DNA of 12,323 nt, taken from NCBI GenBank assembly GCA_026692885.1, contig JAPLNJ010000401.1, positions 1 through 12,323 of the forward strand, written 5' to 3'. This DNA is from Planctomycetota bacterium (lineage in GTDB: Bacteria > Planctomycetota > Planctomycetia > Pirellulales > Pirellulaceae). How positions within the stretch are numbered: the stretch's first letter is position 1; the number at the start of each line of letters is the position of its first letter. Under the pieces are notes generated by a model. The model was not told where the DNA came from. It made no database searches and saw only the letters and a list, made by a program, of their open reading frames with translations. This document shows positions 6,395-12,323 of the stretch, one piece after another. A program made the position numbers and the translations under genes.

Positions 6395-9292
6395 TCAGTA
6401 GCTGGCGACAACCACCGCTTTTCCCATCAACCCCGCCAACTCGATGACCTCCTTGTCCGGGTTGAACCGCTTCCATGCCTGGCCGTTCACCGTGACGCTT
6501 CGGATCGGCATCTGCCGCGGATGACGCAGCCGCACGAGCACGGTTTGCAGAGGCTGGCGGGAGGGAATCTCGATCGTCGCGGTGATGGCGCCGTGGTCCA
6601 CGTCCGAGACGATCTCGTAGGCCGCGGTTCCGAAATAAGTCGGCGCGTTCTTGATGGAGATTCGCTTGCCGGCCTCGAGCCATGGCCGCGGTGTGCCGCG
6701 AGCGATCCATAGTGATGGGCCTTCCTCCATCACCAGCAGGTTGCGGAAGTTCTCCAGGAACCAACCGGCCGTGCCGTTGTCGGGCCCTGCACACGCCGCA
6801 TATTGACCCCATTGTCCCCACTCCCACAGCTTGCCGTCGGCGCCGACCATGACGGCGTAGGAGTTCATCCAGAACCGCAGGAAATTCGGCACATCGTCCT
6901 GCAGCAGGTAGATGTTGGCGTTGTGCGAGGCCTTGGGGAGACTGGCTCCATAGCTGTTCCAGAACCAGGCGTCGGCAGTGGACAGCCCCTTCTTCTTTCG
7001 CGCCTCCTCCAACTCACGCACTGCGCTGGCAGAGGTGCCGACTTCCTCCATGACATCCAGCGTCCCTACCATGCGGGCGTTGTTGGCGTCCAACGCCGCA
7101 AACGGCTCGGCCAATGGCAACGCTCCCAGGATCACGTCGCCCTGCGGACGGCCGACGGACGGGAACTCCAAAGCCAGCATCAGACCTCGGGTGTAGGCGG
7201 CAAGGGGGACGAAACTGCGGTAGACGCCGTCGCGTCCGATTCGCACCGGAGAAAGGGCGGCTTCCCGCTCCACGGCCCGCCGAATGTCCCGGCGGAACGC
7301 GTCCGCCTCGGCGCGGTACTTCCGGCCGGCCTCCGCATCGAACTCCGCCAGCGCGTCGGCGAAGCGTTGCAGCCCCTGGAGCGAAAAGCCGTTGTCGCAG
7401 TAGTACCAGCGCCAGTCACTGGACGGTAAAGCGTAATCGCCCAGCATGTACGGCGGCATCAGGCCCGCCACCAGCAACTCCTGGCGGTTGGGCACGTCCT
7501 GCATGTAGGAGGTCCGCTGGCGGATGATCCAGTCCGCCGCCGCCTGCAAGCGAGCGCGGTGGCGCTGGAACCATTCCTTATCGCCGGTCAGGAAGTAGCG
7601 TTCCGCCATGCCGAAGAGCAGCCGGCCCGTCGAGGCGTGGGTGCCGTCATGGCTGTATCCCATGCCGTGCCGTACGCTGGTCGCCCATTCCAGAGCTCCG
7701 TCGCCATCGGAGTAATCGCCGTCGGCCTTGGCTCCCGGAGACTTCAGGAAATGCTGGTACACTTTGTCGGCCTCGTCGTGCAGCCCGACCATGTCCATCT
7801 GGCGAGCCACCCGGCCTACTTCGAACGCCAGGCCGCCCCACATGTGCCGGCCGCGCAATTGATTCGAGGCGGCGCGCCAGGCATCCGTCCAGCGGGCGTC
7901 GGAAAGCTGCACTTGCATGGGCGGGTCTTCCACTTTGGGAAACGGCGGCACGGCCGTCCCCTCCGGGCAACGCCACAAGCGAGCCTCCCGCATCAGTTCG
8001 TCCCAGGAGGCGGCCTCGCGATGTTCGCGGGTCAATTGGCGGATGCTCTTGACGTTCTTGGCCGTCAGTTCCGCCGCGAACTGCCGGGCGGTCGTCCCGC
8101 TGCCGGCTTTGACGATGAACAGGCCGCGCTCCGGGATCAGCACGGGGCCTTTCTCGACATCCACGGGACGGAACGTGACTCCACCCGTTTTCGTCCAGAG
8201 AGTCACTCGACTGTCCAGACAGGGATCGGGGACCTCAGGGCCCGGCCCGGTGGTGTCGAACAGGACCGACCTGGTAACTGCAGGCGTATCCAAAACGCGC
8301 CGGTCGCCGGGGACATACACGAGCGGCAGCACGATCCCGTGCCGGCCCGCGCCCGCGGCGCGGGATTGCCAGGCGTGCGGGCCGGTGACGGTCGTTCCCG
8401 TGTCGCCCGCCAACGGCGAAACGGGGCCGATCAGGCTCAGATCCGTTTCCAGCCGCCCGTCAACATCGGTTTTTTCGGAGCCGGATTGGAATCCCCATTC
8501 AATTTCCACATCCAGCCGTTTCCATGTTCCGACCGTCGAGCTGATCAGCCGGATGCTGGGCACGGGAGACTTGGCTCCCTTGGGCGTTCTTTCGTCCTCG
8601 CAGAAGACGGCGACCATTTCCGTGGCGGAGCCTTTCCGGTGTCTCCGGCCGGCCACGGTCGGAATCTGTTCGATGCCCACATGGTTGTAGGTCCAAGTCC
8701 GGCGGTCCGCCGAGATCTCGGGCTGGCCCAGGATCTCATCGTTGCACCAACCAAACCAGCCGAACGCCGTGGGATACACCCGAACCTCTACGGCGTCGGG
8801 CGAGGGGACTTCCTGACCGGCCGGCCAACAGAGTTCCACGCGATAGTCCGCCAATCGCACCGACCACAACAGCCCCGCGAGCAACCGGCCTCGTGGTTTC
8901 GGGGGCAACGCCGTGATCAGGTCGGGCATGTCATAGTGCTCGCTCTTCAGCGCTCCGGCGCCCACTTGACCGAGGGCGGGTCGATACACCGTGTCGATCC
9001 GCTCGAGTCGCCGCGGGATAAAGTAGGCTTCGGGCTTCTCCTGCACCGCCCGATCGGCCTGCCAGGCATAAGCCCACGGCGCGATGTCCACCGGCTGGCC
9101 CTGAAGCTTGTCCAAAGCGGACTTGTCGACGGCCATCGGTCCCGCCCCCGGCAGGTCCGCGGCCAACGTCGCATCGGCATCGCCCGTTGAAAGGGCACCG
9201 CACAACAGGACCGTGCTCACACAGATTGTCATCCAGAACGGTAGGATGGCTCTGGACTGTTCTCGCTCAAAGCGTGCGCACTTTGCGTTCAT
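6395..9292 (-). CDS. Secreted six-hairpin-type glycoside hydrolase
   Basis: This encodes 965 residues. The ATG at 9292 has AGGAG (9301-9305) at an 8-nt spacing. Residues about 15-45 contain a hydrophobic segment (ILPFWMTICVSTVLLCGAL) acting as a signal peptide or anchor. Residues about 50-430 look beta-rich and probably form the N-terminal sandwich. Residues about 464-860 are helix-rich with the look of an (alpha/alpha)6 barrel, including DGDGALEWATS (near 530), HDGTHAS (near 548) and WRWYYCDNGFSLQGL. The end, from about 877, is a beta domain (TVLVRLRHP, SVTVNGQAWKRF) like the C-terminal domains of GH78- and GH95-type enzymes. Acid residues in the DGDGALEW/HDGTH region are catalytic candidates only. 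The family and substrate cannot be fixed. It lies 48 bp after a ribokinase gene on the same strand, so released sugar could feed that kinase. It converges on the propeller genes. Confidence 0.82.
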   Translation of the reverse strand: MNAKCARFEREQSRAILPFWMTICVSTVLLCGALSTGDADATLAADLPGAGPMAVDKSALDKLQGQPVDIAPWAYAWQADRAVQEKPEAYFIPRRLERIDTVYRPALGQVGAGALKSEHYDMPDLITALPPKPRGRLLAGLLWSVRLADYRVELCWPAGQEVPSPDAVEVRVYPTAFGWFGWCNDEILGQPEISADRRTWTYNHVGIEQIPTVAGRRHRKGSATEMVAVFCEDERTPKGAKSPVPSIRLISSTVGTWKRLDVEIEWGFQSGSEKTDVDGRLETDLSLIGPVSPLAGDTGTTVTGPHAWQSRAAGAGRHGIVLPLVYVPGDRRVLDTPAVTRSVLFDTTGPGPEVPDPCLDSRVTLWTKTGGVTFRPVDVEKGPVLIPERGLFIVKAGSGTTARQFAAELTAKNVKSIRQLTREHREAASWDELMREARLWRCPEGTAVPPFPKVEDPPMQVQLSDARWTDAWRAASNQLRGRHMWGGLAFEVGRVARQMDMVGLHDEADKVYQHFLKSPGAKADGDYSDGDGALEWATSVRHGMGYSHDGTHASTGRLLFGMAERYFLTGDKEWFQRHRARLQAAADWIIRQRTSYMQDVPNRQELLVAGLMPPYMLGDYALPSSDWRWYYCDNGFSLQGLQRFADALAEFDAEAGRKYRAEADAFRRDIRRAVEREAALSPVRIGRDGVYRSFVPLAAYTRGLMLALEFPSVGRPQGDVILGALPLAEPFAALDANNARMVGTLDVMEEVGTSASAVRELEEARKKKGLSTADAWFWNSYGASLPKASHNANIYLLQDDVPNFLRFWMNSYAVMVGADGKLWEWGQWGQYAACAGPDNGTAGWFLENFRNLLVMEEGPSLWIARGTPRPWLEAGKRISIKNAPTYFGTAAYEIVSDVDHGAITATIEIPSRQPLQTVLVRLRHPRQMPIRSVTVNGQAWKRFNPDKEVIELAGLMGKAVVVASY

Positions 9293-9340
9293 CGTCGTTT
9301 CTCCTGTTGGTGTGACCTGTCATTTTGCTCAAATCGCATG

Positions 9341-10312
9341 TCACGTGCCTCCTGTCTCTCGTAAGAACCGCTCGATCTCCTGACGCGACGGGATCGACGG
9401 TTGTGCGCCCAGGCGCGTGACGCAAATCGCAGCCGCTGCGTTGGCGAATCGGACGGCTTGTTCCAGCGGTCGGTTTTCGACGAGAGCGGCAGCTAGGGCA
9501 CCACAAAACACATCGCCGGCCGCGGTGGCGTCGACGGCCGTTACGATGAAGGCCGGCACGTGCGTCGGCGGACCACCGCAGGCGACGCACACTCCTTGCG
9601 AGCCGAGCGTGATCAGGACCGCTCGGGGGCCGCTCGTTCGTAGTGATTCGGCGGCCTGCGCGGCGCGCGGGAGCGAATCGACGGGGAATCCGCAGAGGAA
9701 CTCCGCTTCCGACTCGTTGACAACCAAGTAGGCGACGCTTCGCAGACCGGCCTCGGACACCTCGCGGGCCGGCGCCAGATTCAGCAGGATCGGGCGTTGC
9801 CGCTGTGCGGCCAGTTCCAGGACATATTCCAGCGTTTCGGAGAGGACCTCGCACTGGAGCACGATCATCGCGGCATCGCTGATCAGCGTCCGGACCTGAT
9901 GGATGTGGTCGCGGATCAGCCGGTAGTTCGCGCCGGGGGCCACGGAAAGGTAGTTGTCGCCCCGGTCGCCGACCATCACCAGAGCCGTGCCGCTGGCGAC
10001 ACCGGCGGCCGTGAACACGAAGTCAGTGTTGACTCCGGCGGCCTGCAAATTGTCGATGATGGCCGCCCCGTAACGATCGTCACCGACGCAGTTCACGAAA
10101 TGGACGTCGCCACCAGCCCGGGCAGCAGCGACCGCCTGGTTGGCTCCCTTGCCGCCGAAAGTCTGCAAGAAGGTCGCATCCGTAACCGTCTCGCCGCGTT
10201 GGGGAAGGTGGGGCATCTTCATGATAAAGTCGACGTTGGAGCTGCCGACGACGACGATCTGCCGAGCTTTCTCGCAGGCATCGTTTTGCTGGTGGGAGAG
10301 GTCTGGTTCCAT
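9341..10312 (-). CDS. rbsK: Ribokinase (PfkB family)
   Basis: This encodes 323 residues, close to the usual ribokinase length of about 300-310. It phosphorylates ribose (or a related sugar) with ATP in the cytoplasm. The N-terminal strand carries VVVGSSNVDFIMKMP. PfkB signature 1 is GGKGANQAVAAARAG from residue 53. Further motifs are NESE, LITLGSQGV and signature 2 DATAAGDVFCGALAAAL (261 onward), with D267 as the expected catalytic base. The C-terminal GAQPSIPSRQEI is typical of RbsK. Signature 2 reads DATAAGD rather than the commoner DTTGAGD, but Escherichia coli RbsK also has an AAGD form. The ATG at 10312 gives a normal N-terminus although only a weak GGCGAG lies upstream, and the in-frame extension upstream is not plausible protein. 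It follows the GH2/kinase chimera by 44 bp and precedes the glycosidase by 48 bp. Confidence 0.9.
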   Translation of the reverse strand: MEPDLSHQQNDACEKARQIVVVGSSNVDFIMKMPHLPQRGETVTDATFLQTFGGKGANQAVAAARAGGDVHFVNCVGDDRYGAAIIDNLQAAGVNTDFVFTAAGVASGTALVMVGDRGDNYLSVAPGANYRLIRDHIHQVRTLISDAAMIVLQCEVLSETLEYVLELAAQRQRPILLNLAPAREVSEAGLRSVAYLVVNESEAEFLCGFPVDSLPRAAQAAESLRTSGPRAVLITLGSQGVCVACGGPPTHVPAFIVTAVDATAAGDVFCGALAAALVENRPLEQAVRFANAAAAICVTRLGAQPSIPSRQEIERFLRETGGT

Positions 10313-10356
10313 GTTGGGCGTCTCGCCGTGCAATTCGCATGCTTGGAGGTAATGGG

Positions 10357-11781
10357 TCAGGGAGCGGTTCCGAGGATGTCCGCCAGTTCCTCGCGGTCGG
10401 GAAAGGACGTTTGCGTGCCCGGCTTCAGCACCGATCGCGTGGCGACGGCGCCCGCCCAGCGCGCGGCTTCGTTCAGCGGCACGCCGGCGGCCAGGAAATA
10501 GGCCAGGCTGCCCACGTAGGCGTCGCCGGCTCCTGTCGTGTCCACCGCGCGCACCGGCTGCACAGGAACGTGCTCCGCGCGGTGCGGGGTCACCACCAGG
10601 TTGCCACGCTGGCCGAGCGTGAGAATCACCGTGCCCGCCCCGCGGCGCAACAACTCGCGAGCGGCCGCCTCGCACTCGGCCAGCGACGACACCGGCAAGC
10701 CGGTGAGCAGCTCGGTTTCGCTTTCGTTCGGGCAGAGGATATCGGAGAGGGCGTAGATTTCCGGCGGCAGCTCGGTCCGGGCAGGGGCCGGGTTGAAGAT
10801 CGTGCGCACGCCTTCCTGCCGCGCCAAACGCAAGGCGGCCAGGCTGACGGCCACGGGCACTTCCAGTTGACAGACCAGCACGTCCGAGGCGGCGATCTCC
10901 GGTCGGGCGGCCTCGATCTCTTCGGCCGTCAGCAAGTCGTTCGCCCCCGTGACGATGGTGGAGTTGTCGATCGCCACCTGCAGCCGCACCCGGCCGGTGG
11001 CCGGGTCGGCTTGGGCAAACACGTCGGTCACGCGCACCACCGGTTGCCGGCGCAGTTCCACCGGCAGCAGAATGCCGCCCGAATTCGCGTTGCCGCCGAA
11101 CGCATAGTGATCGGCATTCTTGAACGAGTGCGGAATCTCCCGGATGACGAATCCATCTACCGGCTGGTGGCCGGGATTGATAACCCGCACCGCCAGCAGG
11201 TTCTTGCCGGAGGCGAGCAAGGCGTCGCTGACATCGAACTCGAACGGCGCATCCGAACCCTCGTGGTCGCCCAAGCGAGTGCCGTTGAGCCAGGCCTCGG
11301 CGAAGTAGTCCACGGCGCCAAAGCAGAGCCGCCAGCGGTGCCCGAAACTGGCTGCGGGGCTGGCGAATTCCGTCCAATACCAAGCCGCCCCGTGATATCC
11401 CGAAAAAGACTGCTGGATGGTCGCCGGCACCTTCGTCGGCTGGGCCTCCTCCCGCGGCGCGGCGAACCACTTCGCCTCGCGCCCCTCGTTCTTCGGATCG
11501 ATCGCGATCCGCCAGCCGTCGCCATCAAGGGATTGCACGAGCGAAGTCGACGGCTCAGCGCCGGCCGCGGAACTGCTCAGCGGCGCGAGCAGGAGAACGT
11601 TCAGGAGGAGCTGACAAAAAGATGGGCGGCAGAAAAGTGGGGGACGGATCTTCATCTTTTTGCCGGACATGTTTCTGCCGTCTTCCTGAGTGGACGTGAG
11701 CGGCGTTCTCATTGGCATGGCTGCCAAGCCAAGACATCCGACAGCGAACACGAGAGCAGGACGCACGATGTGTGATTTCAT
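10357..11781 (-). CDS. Chimeric protein: GH2 sugar-binding domain joined to the C-terminal half of a ribokinase
   Basis: This is a 474-residue open frame. The ATG at 11781 has AGGAG (11790-11794) at 8 nt. Residues 1-35 form a signal-peptide-like start. A palindromic repeat then encodes roughly residues 34-57, followed by a second hydrophobic stretch (LLLNVLLLAPLSSSAAGA). Residues about 80-265 match the GH2 N-terminal jelly-roll sugar-binding domain (AWYWTEF near 134, FAEAWLNGTRLGDHEG, LLAVRVINPGHQPVDGFV). At about residues 272-277 the sequence changes in frame to a ribokinase C-terminal half (TGANDLLTAEEIE, FNPAPA, NESETELLTGL, LTLGQRG, VDTTGAGDAYVGSLAYFL with D414 and D420). The kinase N-terminal ~120 residues, including the GGKGANQA signature, are missing, as are the GH2 catalytic barrel and acids. 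Neither enzyme activity is likely. It may be an intact-looking relic of a deletion, a real fusion or an assembly join. It differs clearly from the adjacent ribokinase, so that gene is not the donor. Confidence 0.75.
   Translation of the reverse strand: MKSHIVRPALVFAVGCLGLAAMPMRTPLTSTQEDGRNMSGKKMKIRPPLFCRPSFCQLLLNVLLLAPLSSSAAGAEPSTSLVQSLDGDGWRIAIDPKNEGREAKWFAAPREEAQPTKVPATIQQSFSGYHGAAWYWTEFASPAASFGHRWRLCFGAVDYFAEAWLNGTRLGDHEGSDAPFEFDVSDALLASGKNLLAVRVINPGHQPVDGFVIREIPHSFKNADHYAFGGNANSGGILLPVELRRQPVVRVTDVFAQADPATGRVRLQVAIDNSTIVTGANDLLTAEEIEAARPEIAASDVLVCQLEVPVAVSLAALRLARQEGVRTIFNPAPARTELPPEIYALSDILCPNESETELLTGLPVSSLAECEAAARELLRRGAGTVILTLGQRGNLVVTPHRAEHVPVQPVRAVDTTGAGDAYVGSLAYFLAAGVPLNEAARWAGAVATRSVLKPGTQTSFPDREELADILGTAP
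11613..11680 (+). repeat. Palindromic repeat of CGGCARAAARATG-like units, copy 1 (inside a coding frame)
   Basis: The left arm has two direct units, GACAAAAAGATGGG and CGGCAGAAAAGTGG. The right arm, read on the minus strand, has CGGCAGAAACATG and CCGGCAAAAAGATG. The two arms are inverted relative to each other and can fold. A second copy lies at 12157-12229 in the same orientation. On the minus strand this copy stays open and encodes roughly MSGKKMKIRPPLFCRPSFCQ within the 5' part of the GH2/ribokinase frame, so it was probably inserted there or the signal peptide was rebuilt around it. Confidence 0.65.
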
Positions 11782-11789
11782 AAGTGGGT

Positions 11790-11794
11790 CTCCT
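11790..11794 (-). promoter_or_regulatory. Strong Shine-Dalgarno site of the GH2/ribokinase chimera
   Basis: AGGAG on the minus strand lies 8 nt upstream of the ATG at 11781, within the 22-bp gap after the SDR remnant. Internal ATGs in the repeat-derived segment (MSGKK, MKIRPP) have no comparable site. This favours 11781 as the start and suggests that the frame is, or recently was, translated. Confidence 0.6.
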
Positions 11795-11803
11795 AATATT
11801 CGT

Positions 11804-11983
11804 TCAGTCCGATCCCGCGATCACGGCCGTTTCGCCAAGCCCTTCCGGTCCCATCGCGAGATAGCCACCATCCACCATAAGCGTCGTACCGGTGATGAAC
11901 GAGGCGTCATCACTGAGCAGGAACAGCGTGGGGCGGGCGACCTCAATGGCTTGACCCATGCGGCGGAGCATGTGGTACTTGCC
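11804..11983 (-). pseudogene. 3' remnant of a short-chain dehydrogenase/reductase gene
   Basis: The last ~59 codons of an SDR gene are visible: RMGQAIEVARPTLFLLSDD, then SFITGTTLMVDGGYLA, ending AVIAGSD with stop TGA at 11804-11806. This is the conserved C-terminal block of classical SDR oxidoreductases (after the active site), which are usually about 250 residues. The Rossmann nucleotide-binding motif and the YxxxK catalytic motif are absent. The frame can be followed to about 11983 (GKYHM), where it meets the first codons of an amidohydrolase read in a different frame. The stop is 22 bp upstream of the GH2/kinase chimera start. It is very probably a non-functional remnant, unless the join is an assembly error. 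Confidence 0.72.
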
Positions 11984-12027
11984 CCGATGTGAATGTGCGC
12001 ATCGATGATGGCAATCTGCTGTTTCAT
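11983..12027 (-). pseudogene. 5' remnant of an amidohydrolase gene
   Basis: Fifteen codons from ATG at 12027 read MKQQIAIIDAHIHIG. The IDAHIHIG block is the typical first metal-binding strand (HxH) of amidohydrolase-superfamily TIM-barrel enzymes, which are normally about 270-400 residues. After about 11983 this frame loses similarity and the sequence continues as the SDR C-terminus in another frame. The ATG overlaps the stop of the preceding coding remnant as ATGA, a genuine operon-type junction, so the start itself looks authentic. The rest of the gene is missing. Confidence 0.6.
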
Positions 12028-12140
12028 AGTTGGGCAACGATCTCTGGGGTTGCAGGAGTTGGGATCACGGCGATGCCACTACCGTCGTCGGGACGCGGTA
12101 GGTGCGCATCTTCGAGAAATAGATGGGCCTTTGGTGTGGG
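12024..12140 (-). pseudogene. 3' remnant of an unidentified coding sequence
   Basis: An open frame of 38 codons ends with stop TGA at 12024-12026. Its last part reads RPDDGSGIAVIPTPATPEIV then AQL, which looks like a real protein C-terminus. The stop overlaps the amidohydrolase start by ATGA. Going upstream, the frame meets a stop (TAA, 12141-12143), just before the palindromic repeat at 12157, so the gene is cut off at or near that repeat. I do not recognise the family. Confidence 0.45.
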
Positions 12141-12156
12141 TTATGAAAACGTGGTC

Positions 12157-12229
12157 GGCAAAAAGATGGGCGGCTAAAGATGGCAGACAGAAGGCCTGAA
12201 TGCATATTTTGCCGCACATATTTCTGCCG
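12157..12229 (+). repeat. Palindromic repeat of CGGCARAAARATG-like units, copy 2
   Basis: It starts GGCAAAAAGATGGGCGGC, the same 15-base core (AAAAAGATGGGCGGC preceded by C) as copy 1 at 11613-11680, and ends ATTTTGCCGCACATATTTCTGCCG against TTTTTGCCGGACATGTTTCTGCCG there, with a more divergent centre. The two copies are in direct orientation, about 540 bp apart, and bracket the remnant zone. It lies between two truncated coding remnants. Confidence 0.65.
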
Positions 12230-12238
12230 GTACTCCGC

Positions 12239-12323
12239 CTACTGGATGGTCGTGAACGTGACCTGCCGGTGAGTGACGTTGGCCCAATGTATGGCCTTGA
12301 GCGTGGTGTGCTGAAGCAGTTTG
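12239..12323 (-). CDS. Partial 3' end of an unidentified gene running off the window
   Basis: A frame enters from the right edge and ends at TAG (12239-12241), giving 27 residues: KLLQHTTLKAIHWANVTHRQ followed by VTFTTIQ. It could be the C-terminus of a real gene, since it stops cleanly just before the palindromic repeat. The fragment is too short to name a family or to tell whether the gene is intact beyond the window. Confidence 0.35.
   Translation of the reverse strand, partial: KLLQHTTLKAIHWANVTHRQVTFTTIQ

Noticed and set aside
7559..9190. Plus-strand open frame of 543 codons opposite the glycosidase
   Set aside because: It lies wholly antisense to a gene with a good start, signal peptide and family features. 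The composition is arginine-, glycine- and histidine-rich with no domain, typical of a shadow frame in GC-rich DNA.
9341..11470. A 709-codon reading of the ribokinase frame with a long N-terminal extension
   Set aside because: The extension is out of frame across the GH2/kinase chimera and is low-complexity arginine/glycine-rich sequence; the ATG at 10312 gives a normal-length ribokinase.
10339..11775. Plus-strand open frame of 478 codons opposite the GH2/ribokinase chimera
   Set aside because: It is antisense to recognisable GH2 and ribokinase motifs and has no recognisable protein features.
12079..12101. Inverted repeat CTACCG/CGGTAG as an operator or terminator
   Set aside because: The stem is only 6 bp with an 11-nt loop, it lies inside a plausible coding remnant, and no T-run follows, so chance is a sufficient explanation.

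Overview
The window looks like chromosomal DNA from a GC-rich, polysaccharide-degrading bacterium, most likely a planctomycete or a relative in the PVC group. I infer this from large secreted beta-propeller proteins, a secreted six-hairpin-type glycosidase, GH2-type and ribokinase-type genes, and long intergenic stretches full of palindromic repeats. No rRNA or other phylogenetic marker is present, so this assignment is an inference.

Layout. Positions 1-930 carry no convincing gene but are packed with palindromic repeats: a perfect hairpin at the left edge, two inverted copies of a roughly 170-bp three-hairpin element, and two 65-bp REPIN-like elements with GTAG/CTAC ends. Positions 933-6304 hold two plus-strand genes that overlap by ATGA. 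The first is a 1215-residue probable lipoprotein (FlgD-like Ig domain, propeller, EF-hand loop, CBM9-like C-terminus). The second is a 575-residue secreted propeller protein. A 90-bp convergent gap with a 13-bp tandem repeat follows. The minus strand then carries, in transcription order, a GH2/ribokinase chimera (11781 to 10357), an intact ribokinase (10312 to 9341) and a large secreted six-hairpin-type glycosidase (9292 to 6395). Gaps of 44 and 48 bp suggest one operon.

The right end, upstream of that operon, is a mosaic of gene pieces on the same strand. It contains the 3' end of an unknown gene, a palindromic repeat, the 3' end of a second unknown gene that overlaps by ATGA the first 15 codons of an amidohydrolase, and then, in another frame, the last ~59 codons of a short-chain dehydrogenase. 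A second copy of the palindromic repeat lies inside the 5' coding region of the GH2/ribokinase chimera.

The intact genes fit a carbohydrate-scavenging role: exported propeller and carbohydrate-binding proteins, an exported glycosidase, and a cytoplasmic sugar kinase. The strongest unexplained signals are the in-frame join of a GH2 sugar-binding domain to the C-terminal half of a ribokinase, the adjacent amidohydrolase/SDR join, and the covarying REPIN-like family. I did not find a convincing new defence, CRISPR or mobile system. The chimeric joins could be real deletions or assembly errors, and the sequence alone cannot decide.
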